Source of the DNA: Clostridia bacterium
GTDB lineage: Bacteria > Bacillota > Clostridia > Christensenellales > UBA1242
Assembly (NCBI GenBank): GCA_028694075.1
Contig: JAQUUD010000056.1
Coordinates: forward strand, 1 to 6,808
DNA: 6,808 nt
Direction: 5' to 3'
Shown here piece after piece: positions 1-4,070 of this stretch; within the stretch, counting starts at the first letter, position 1; the number at the start of each line of letters is the position of its first letter. The notes beneath the pieces were generated by a model. It saw only the letters and a program-made list of their open reading frames with translations. It did not search any database and was not told the origin of the DNA. Position numbers and translations under genes: made by a program.

Positions 1-393
1 TTCCTTTTTTAAAACATCATAATAAATGGCATTCATTGTAAAATCGCGTCTTTGTGCATCTTGACGCAAGTCTTCAATAAAATCAACGCTTTGTGGTCTG
101 TGATAACCACCGAGCGCATAATTATCTTTTCTGAATGCGGTATAATCCCAAATCTGATTTTCACACTTAATTTTCACAGTGCCAAGTTTGTAAGATTTTT
201 CAATAACTTCAAATTTACTATCTTTTAAAATTGCAACAATTTTTTCAGGAGATATTCCTGCTGTTAAATCAATATCAGTTTCAGCAAAGCTCAAAATTGC
301 ATTTCTAACATATCCGCCAACAATATATAAGTTGCCATATTTTTTTAGTTTGTCGGCAAGTTCAACCAAATTTTCCGGAATTGTGATTTTCAT
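1..393 (-). CDS. cca: CCA tRNA nucleotidyltransferase (class II poly(A) polymerase family), N-terminal part, cut by the window edge
   Basis: Reading leftward from an ATG at 393-391, the frame stays open for 131 codons to the window edge. The protein begins MKITIPENLVELADKL. It shows the class II nucleotidyltransferase head: a glycine-rich loop GGYVRN (residues 26-31), the metal-binding DxD pair (D40, D42), an IWDYTAFRKD strand (81-90), and the RRDFTMNAIYYD block (115-126) that contacts the nucleotide. These enzymes add or repair the CCA 3' end of tRNAs in the cytoplasm. The tRNA-binding C-terminal part lies outside the window. One oddity is Asn31, where the loop usually reads GGxVRD. I see no Shine-Dalgarno before the ATG; a promoter ends only 6 nt upstream of it. 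A poly(A) polymerase of the same fold cannot be excluded from this fragment. The family call is firm; the exact substrate is less so. Confidence 0.93.
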   Translation of the reverse strand, partial: MKITIPENLVELADKLKKYGNLYIVGGYVRNAILSFAETDIDLTAGISPEKIVAILKDSKFEVIEKSYKLGTVKIKCENQIWDYTAFRKDNYALGGYHRPQSVDFIEDLRQDAQRRDFTMNAIYYDVLKKE

Positions 394-399
394 ATATAA

Positions 400-428
400 A
401 TGATATCAAATTAAATAGAAAATATCAA
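400..428 (-). promoter_or_regulatory. sigma-A-type promoter of the CCA enzyme gene, placed for a leaderless transcript
   Basis: On the minus strand, TTGATA (428-423) is followed by a 17-bp spacer and TATCAT (405-400): 5/6 and 5/6 matches to the vegetative consensus. Only six bases (399-394) separate the -10 box from the ATG at 393. A start of transcription 7 nt after the -10 would be the A of the ATG itself, which agrees with the absence of a ribosome binding site. This is sequence inference only; AT-rich DNA yields chance promoters. Confidence 0.55.
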
Positions 429-546
429 CAATTTTCTTCTTTTATTTAATTAATAATTATAATTTAAATAAATTCATACCGTAACCAAGTCAAATGGTTT
501 GCAATATTTTAAGATAGGGATTTTTAAATTAAAAAAACTGAATTTT

Positions 547-587
547 AATCAATCAAAATTTATTTTATTATTATAAATCAATCAAAA
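547..587. repeat. 12-bp perfect direct repeat AATCAATCAAAA, two copies 29 bp apart
   Basis: AATCAATCAAAA occurs at 547-558 and again at 576-587, in the same orientation, with a start-to-start distance of 29 bp. Each copy is itself a doubled AATC unit followed by A's. It could be a protein-binding pair or a chance product of AT-rich sequence; nothing in the sequence decides between these. Confidence 0.5.
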
Positions 588-614
588 AAATAGTTATAAT
601 TAATAACAAAAGCA

Positions 615-674
615 ATGGTGGTGAATTTTAAATTGAAAAAGTTGGTACAAATTATCCAAAAATTAGTGTTGTAA
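615..674 (+). CDS. doubtful 19-codon peptide frame, or 13 codons from an internal TTG
   Basis: An ATG at 615 opens 19 codons ending in TAA at 672-674 (MVVNFKLKKLVQIIQKLVL). The purine-rich GGTGGTG at 617-623 lies inside this frame and would sit 9 nt before an in-frame TTG at 633, giving a 13-residue peptide MKKLVQIIQKLVL that alternates basic and hydrophobic residues like an amphipathic helix. A TATAAT hexamer at 595-600 precedes it, but without a good -35 box. The frame lies 115 bp upstream of the PIN operon start codon. No homology is recognised; a chance frame is the likelier explanation. Confidence 0.15.
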   Translation: MVVNFKLKKLVQIIQKLVL

Positions 675-675
675 T

Positions 676-691
676 ACGACATAAAACGACA
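676..691 (+). promoter_or_regulatory. paired ACGACA hexamers one helical turn apart, just upstream of the -35 box
   Basis: ACGACA occurs at 676-681 and 686-691, a 10-bp period that puts both copies on the same face of the helix. The second copy ends 5 bp before the -35 hexamer at 697. This placement is typical of a regulator that contacts RNA polymerase, or of a repressor of a self-regulated operon. The reverse strand reads TGTCGT twice, resembling but not matching the Spo0A box TGTCGAA. The regulator is unknown. Confidence 0.4.
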
Positions 692-696
692 AAGGG

Positions 697-725
697 TTGA
701 CATATTGAACACAAAATGTTAATAT
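697..725 (+). promoter_or_regulatory. strong sigma-A-type promoter of the small protein/PIN operon
   Basis: A perfect -35 TTGACA (697-702) is followed by a 17-bp spacer and TAATAT (720-725), a 4/6 match to TATAAT. Transcription would begin near 732, leaving a leader of about 57 nt before the ATG at 789. It is one of the best promoter matches in the window. Confidence 0.7.
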
Positions 726-775
726 ATATTAATAAGATAATAATATGGATTTGAATAGTTAAAGATTTTTACTAT

Positions 776-781
776 AGGTGG
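776..781 (+). promoter_or_regulatory. ribosome binding site AGGTGG of the 65-aa protein
   Basis: AGGTGG lies 7 nt upstream of the ATG at 789. The spacing is ideal and fixes the start of the first gene of the operon. Confidence 0.75.
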
Positions 782-788
782 ACAAATT

Positions 789-986
789 ATGAAAGATTTG
801 AAAATTCCAACCAGTTCAGAAAATTTAAATTATGTTTCTGAATTCAAAAAGCAATTTAATAATAAAATTGCAAATTCAACAAAAGAACAAAGAATAGAGT
901 TTTATTGTCGATTGAATGATCAGGCAGAAATTCTTGCCCAAAAATATGGCCTTGGCACCCTGAAAATCGGAGGGGACGCCGAATGA
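789..986 (+). CDS. unrecognised 65-aa protein, candidate antitoxin of the downstream PIN protein
   Basis: The product is small, polar and lysine/glutamate-rich, beginning MKDLKIPTSSENLNYVSEF and ending GTLKIGGDAE. Two stretches, roughly residues 10-27 and 31-52 (STKEQRIEFYCRLNDQAEIL), look helical; the rest looks loose. I see no signal peptide, membrane segment or cysteine pair, and no ribbon-helix-helix, AbrB/SpoVT or HTH pattern of the kind usual in VapB-type antitoxins. It is the first gene after a strong promoter, and its TGA stop overlaps the ATG of the PIN gene by 4 bp. Small-protein-first order, coupling and a PIN partner are the usual layout of VapBC-type modules, so an antitoxin role is inferred from context. 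The last 45 bases are clearly richer in G and C than the rest because they also carry the next gene's ribosome binding site. It could instead be a nuclease cofactor or an RNA-binding partner. Confidence 0.75.
   Translation: MKDLKIPTSSENLNYVSEFKKQFNNKIANSTKEQRIEFYCRLNDQAEILAQKYGLGTLKIGGDAE
969..975 (+). promoter_or_regulatory. ribosome binding site GGAGGGG of the PIN gene, inside the upstream gene
   Basis: GGAGGGG lies within the last codons of the 65-aa gene and ends 7 nt before the ATG at 983. Two ATG codons stand in tandem (983 and 986), so translation may begin at either. The site combined with the 4-bp overlap supports coupled translation. Confidence 0.75.
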
Positions 987-1639
987 TGTCAAGAACAGTA
1001 TGTTTTGATACGAATGTTTTAGTAGATCTTTCCGCTGTATATTATAATCATAAAGAAGCTAAACAATTAAAAAGAAATCATTATAAACATTACCAAACAC
1101 TTCTTCAAATACTTAATTTAATTAAAAATGAAGAAATTAAAATATTAGTTTTGCCTATGGTTTTGTTTGAAGTTGCCGAAGTTTCAATGAAGAATAATTT
1201 CAGGACAATGGAATTTCTGGAAAAATTTAGAGATGTTATAAAAGTGGTATCTATTAAAAATTCTAAAATCAGACGTCAACTTACTGTAATAGACAATTTG
1301 GCTGAAACATATTGTAAAGAATCAACTGTGATGACAAGAAAGGGAAAAAAATTAACTTTTAACCCTGTGTTTAGGAATATTCAAAATAAACCAGCATGGG
1401 ACGCTGTTATAATGGCGCAAGCAACTTTGGTAGGATTTCCTTTAGTAACCCGAGATTGGGATTTCCTTGAAGATCACAAACCTGTTAGAATTAGAAATAT
1501 TAATAATTTTTTCGTTAAGAGAGATGTAATGCCGTATAGTTGTCAAAATTTTTTGCGTGAATTATACAAAGTGGAAGAATCTATTGCAGTTAAAAATTCT
1601 CAAGCAGTATTTCAAGACGAAGCAATGGCTTATGTTTAA
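983..1639 (+). CDS. PIN-domain protein, likely ribonuclease and candidate toxin
   Basis: The 218-aa protein begins MMSRTVCFDTNVLVDLSAVY, the typical first strand of a PIN fold with D9 and N11. The other expected acidic positions follow in order: E63 (in LPMVLFEVAEVS; E66 is an alternative), D140 (in AWDAVIMAQAT) and D158/D160 (in LVTRDWDFLED). These would bind Mg2+ or Mn2+ for RNA cleavage, as in VapC-type endoribonucleases. At 218 residues it is longer than typical VapC toxins of about 130-150. The extra length lies in a basic segment near residues 92-137, including RKGKK at 119-123, and in a tail after residue 176. The upstream gene overlaps by 4 bp, and a hairpin terminator follows about 140 bp downstream. 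The PIN fold is well supported. Toxicity is inferred from gene order; a housekeeping or defence-linked nuclease remains possible. Confidence 0.85.
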   Translation: MMSRTVCFDTNVLVDLSAVYYNHKEAKQLKRNHYKHYQTLLQILNLIKNEEIKILVLPMVLFEVAEVSMKNNFRTMEFLEKFRDVIKVVSIKNSKIRRQLTVIDNLAETYCKESTVMTRKGKKLTFNPVFRNIQNKPAWDAVIMAQATLVGFPLVTRDWDFLEDHKPVRIRNINNFFVKRDVMPYSCQNFLRELYKVEESIAVKNSQAVFQDEAMAYV

Positions 1640-1704
1640 AAGATTTCTAGTTAATCAAAAAGTGCTATAACTAATTGAAAAATTAAATTTAATAAATTAA
1701 TAAA

Positions 1705-1726
1705 AATTAATATATATCATAACTAA
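1705..1726 (+). repeat. first copy of a 22-bp near-identical repeat flanking the spoVD-like gene
   Basis: Bases 1705-1726 and 3857-3878 agree at 20 of 22 positions in the same orientation, both starting AATTAATATAT and ending ATAACTAA. They lie on either side of the 1925-3835 gene. The low complexity makes chance possible, but the run is longer than other matches I noticed in the AT-rich spacers. Confidence 0.4.
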
Positions 1727-1776
1727 AATTATAAAATTAAGATACTTGAAAATAATCAGATTACCAAGCAAAATTT

Positions 1777-1813
1777 AAAAAAGTTTAAACCGGTTATAAA
1801 AACCGGCTTTTTT
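1777..1813 (+). terminator. intrinsic terminator of the PIN operon, possibly bidirectional
   Basis: The arms CCGGTT (1790-1795) and AACCGG (1801-1806) pair perfectly around the loop ATAAA. They are followed by C and a T-run at 1808-1813. The preceding AAAAAAG (1777-1783) can also pair with CTTTTTT (1807-1813), extending the stem across an unpaired TTTAAA. Read on the minus strand, the same hairpin is followed at 1782-1777 by six T's after a 7-nt gap, so it may also stop transcription of the spoVD-like gene that ends at 1925. Confidence 0.75.
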
Positions 1814-1924
1814 ATATAACATTTATTATAAATAAGCAGGAACTTAGTTAATATTTGATTATACTAATAATAATTCTAAATGAATATTGCACGAATTTTT
1901 TATAATATTGAATAAGTTTTTGTT

Positions 1925-3835
1925 TTAATTTGTTATTAAAACCACGGTGTCATTTGAATAGACAGTTGCACCTGTGACTGGAAATTGAGCGATAATTTTT
2001 GAACCTTCGCCATCAAGTTCATAGTCTAAATATAATTTTGCCAGTTCACTAACTGCTTTTGTTAAACTCAAATTTGTAAAATCTGGCATTGTGAAGGCAA
2101 CCGGCTCTTGTCCCGCAAGTTCAGGATCGTCTGGTTCAATGTCTAAATAGTCAAAAATTTCTGAAAAAATATTTTTTGCATATGGCGAAGCAACAATGCT
2201 TCCATAATAAGAACCAGCGCTGGGCTCGTCAACTGATAACAAAACAACATATTTTGGATTGTCTGCGGGATAAATACCAACAAAACTGCTGATATATTTG
2301 CCTTGTGCAATCTTGCCGTTTTCATATTTTTGCGTTGTGCCGGTTTTTCCGCCAACATTATACCCCGGAACAAAAACATACTTTCCGGTTTTGTTTACTG
2401 CAAGTTCCATTAAATCACAAACTATTTCTGATACTTCGGGAGTAATCACTTGTCTTATAGCAGTAGGTGAAAATTCTTGTAATATATTTCCGTTATTATC
2501 CGTTATGCTTTTGACAAGATATGGTTGATAAAGCGTTCCGCCGTTCACCGCGGCGCAAACCGCTGTAATATGTTGAAGTTGTGTAACTGCGATTGCTTGA
2601 CCGAAGCCCATACGTGCCAAATCAACAATTTTGACTGATGATTGATTCATAATAATGCCACTACTTTCCCCACTTATTTCAATTCCAGTTTGATCGCCGT
2701 AACCGAAAGCATAAATATATTTATAAAAATCAGTCAACCCTATTCGCTGAGCCAAGGTTGTGAAAACAACATTGCATGAATTTTGAAAACCCTCCGTAAG
2801 AGTTTGTGAGCCGTGCCCTATTGATTTCCAACATTTGATTTTTTCGCCGTTAACAATTGTATAGCCGGGGCAATAAAAATAATCTGATAAATGTCCCGCA
2901 CCTGTTGAAAGTGCTGTTGCAAGCGTTATGATTTTGAAAGTCGAGCCGGGTTCATAAACATCAACAACCATATTGTTTTTAACCATATTCATAAGCTGTG
3001 AAATATCATCACGCGGAACATCATTTAAGTCAAAACTTGGCTTTGAAGACATTGCAACAATTTCGCCGGAAGTGGCGTCCATAATAATGCAAGATGCATT
3101 TTTTGCGGATTGCTCTGTGAGTGCCAAATTTAAATTTCTTTCCACAATCAGTTGAATGTTGGCATCAATCGTCAAATTTAAGTTTTGCCCCGCCATTGCT
3201 GAAACATAATAATCCATCATATTTTCCAGTTTTACGCCTGTCAAGTCACTTTGAACAAGGCAATAACCCGAATCTCCGCTTAACATTTCATTAAATCGGC
3301 TTTCAATTCCCGCTTGCCCAATGTTATCAACAGTAACAAATCCAAGCACTTGCGTAAGCAAGTCGCCATAAGGGTATTCACGGATTGTATTTTCAGTCAA
3401 ATAAATGCCGTCATAATTTTTTTCAAAAATTTTAAAGGCGGTTTCATCATCAACCTGTAAGGAAATCAAAACTTCGGAAACCAAACTATTGCAAATTTTT
3501 TCATAAACTGAATTAAAGTTTAAATTTAAAGCGCTTGCTAAAAACTGTGCAACGCTGGCTTTGTCTTTAATTTCTCTTGCACGGGCATATAAACTGTATG
3601 AACTATATGAAATTGCAAGAGTTGACCCATTTACATCATAAATTTTTCCACGTTCAGCAATAATCGGTAAACTGCGTGTCCATTGATCCAGTGCCAAATT
3701 TTGAAGCCAATTTCCATTAATTATTTGAACAATTCCCAATCTTAAAAAAATAACACAAAAAACAAAACATATTAGCACCAATAACGCCAATATTCTTTTT
3801 TGCAGAGAATAAAGAGAATGTGATTTGCTGGTCAA
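1925..3835 (-). CDS. spoVD: class B penicillin-binding protein, SpoVD/FtsI family, with one PASTA domain
   Basis: This 636-aa D,D-transpeptidase cross-links peptidoglycan outside the membrane; SpoVD makes spore cortex, and FtsI-type relatives make septal wall. A single N-terminal membrane anchor spans about residues 14-34. A pedestal domain follows (ERGKIYDVNG at 61-70, typical of the family), then the transpeptidase domain with STFK (298-301, nucleophile S298), SCN (353-355) and KTG (497-499). A C-terminal PASTA repeat occupies about 583-636. C335 (KCW) and C354 (SCN) match in position the redox-sensitive cysteine pair of Bacillus subtilis SpoVD, which favours SpoVD over a vegetative FtsI. 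The start is TTG at 3835: AAGGAG stands 12 nt upstream and no ATG or GTG is in a better position. The gene is alone rather than in a mur/fts cluster. Its base composition is visibly less AT-rich than the neighbouring feoB. FtsI-type division function remains possible. Confidence 0.9.
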   Translation of the reverse strand: MTSKSHSLYSLQKRILALLVLICFVFCVIFLRLGIVQIINGNWLQNLALDQWTRSLPIIAERGKIYDVNGSTLAISYSSYSLYARAREIKDKASVAQFLASALNLNFNSVYEKICNSLVSEVLISLQVDDETAFKIFEKNYDGIYLTENTIREYPYGDLLTQVLGFVTVDNIGQAGIESRFNEMLSGDSGYCLVQSDLTGVKLENMMDYYVSAMAGQNLNLTIDANIQLIVERNLNLALTEQSAKNASCIIMDATSGEIVAMSSKPSFDLNDVPRDDISQLMNMVKNNMVVDVYEPGSTFKIITLATALSTGAGHLSDYFYCPGYTIVNGEKIKCWKSIGHGSQTLTEGFQNSCNVVFTTLAQRIGLTDFYKYIYAFGYGDQTGIEISGESSGIIMNQSSVKIVDLARMGFGQAIAVTQLQHITAVCAAVNGGTLYQPYLVKSITDNNGNILQEFSPTAIRQVITPEVSEIVCDLMELAVNKTGKYVFVPGYNVGGKTGTTQKYENGKIAQGKYISSFVGIYPADNPKYVVLLSVDEPSAGSYYGSIVASPYAKNIFSEIFDYLDIEPDDPELAGQEPVAFTMPDFTNLSLTKAVSELAKLYLDYELDGEGSKIIAQFPVTGATVYSNDTVVLITN

Positions 3836-3847
3836 AAAAATAATTAA

Positions 3848-3853
3848 CTCCTT
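3848..3853 (-). promoter_or_regulatory. ribosome binding site AAGGAG of the spoVD-like gene, with long spacing
   Basis: AAGGAG (minus strand, 3853-3848) is separated by 12 nt from the TTG at 3835-3833, longer than usual. In-frame ATT codons at 3844 and 3841 stand at closer distances but are very rare starts. The TTG is preferred; weak initiation may limit expression. Confidence 0.55.
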
Positions 3854-3856
3854 ATT

Positions 3857-3887
3857 AATTAATATATGTGATAACTAATTTAATTAG
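3857..3887 (-). promoter_or_regulatory. upstream region of the spoVD-like gene: second 22-bp repeat copy and a 13-bp palindrome
   Basis: The second copy of the 22-bp repeat (3857-3878) overlaps a perfect palindrome, CTAATT-T-AATTAG (3875-3887). On the minus strand the repeat contains CATATATT, similar to the sigma-E -10 pattern CATAnnnT, but I find no matching -35 at the proper distance. The block sits 20-50 bp before the start codon, where promoter or operator elements are expected. The assignment is tentative. Confidence 0.3.
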
Positions 3888-4036
3888 AAATTAATATTTT
3901 TATTTCTAAAAGATTAAATAATATCGAATAATTTTATTAAAATCTTCACTAAATTTTGTAGTTTAAAAATTCTAAAATTTATTTCTATATTTTATTTACA
4001 TAAATTTTATTTGAGTTGTCGCTTGCTTGAATATTT

Positions 4037-4070
4037 AAAAAAACTAATTGCAAAGCCCGCACTTTTTGCA
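4037..4070 (-). terminator. terminator of feoAB, with its stem inside the end of feoB
   Basis: On the minus strand, TGCAAA (4070-4065) and TTTGCA (4054-4049) can form a 6-bp stem around a 10-base loop, within the codons for the C-terminal cysteines. The stop codon TAG and a run of seven T's (4043-4037) follow directly. The stem is short and five bases separate it from the T-run, so efficiency is uncertain. Confidence 0.45.

Larger units (their letters stand above)
394..788. other. 395-bp intergenic region between the CCA enzyme and the PIN operon
   Basis: This very AT-rich divergent intergenic region contains no recognisable gene of normal size. It holds the CCA gene promoter (400-428), a 12-bp direct repeat (547-558 and 576-587), a doubtful 19-codon frame (615-674), paired ACGACA hexamers (676-691) and the promoter and ribosome binding site of the PIN operon (697-725, 776-781). 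A weak inverted repeat AACCA/TGGTT (483-499) has no T-run. No tRNA, CRISPR or insertion sequence was seen. Confidence 0.7.

Noticed and set aside
483..499. Inverted repeat AACCA/TGGTT as a terminator
   Set aside because: Only 5 bp, two of them A-T at the edge, with no T-run on either strand; it lies between divergent genes where no terminator is needed.
676..696. Spo0A boxes before the PIN operon
   Set aside because: The reverse strand reads TGTCGT and TGTCGT, differing from TGTCGAA at the end; TTGTCG also occurs elsewhere in the window, so the match is too weak to name the regulator.
1876..1916. Hairpin downstream of the spoVD-like gene using AATATT blocks
   Set aside because: The two blocks do not form a stable stem, and the real hairpin with T-runs is at 1777-1813.
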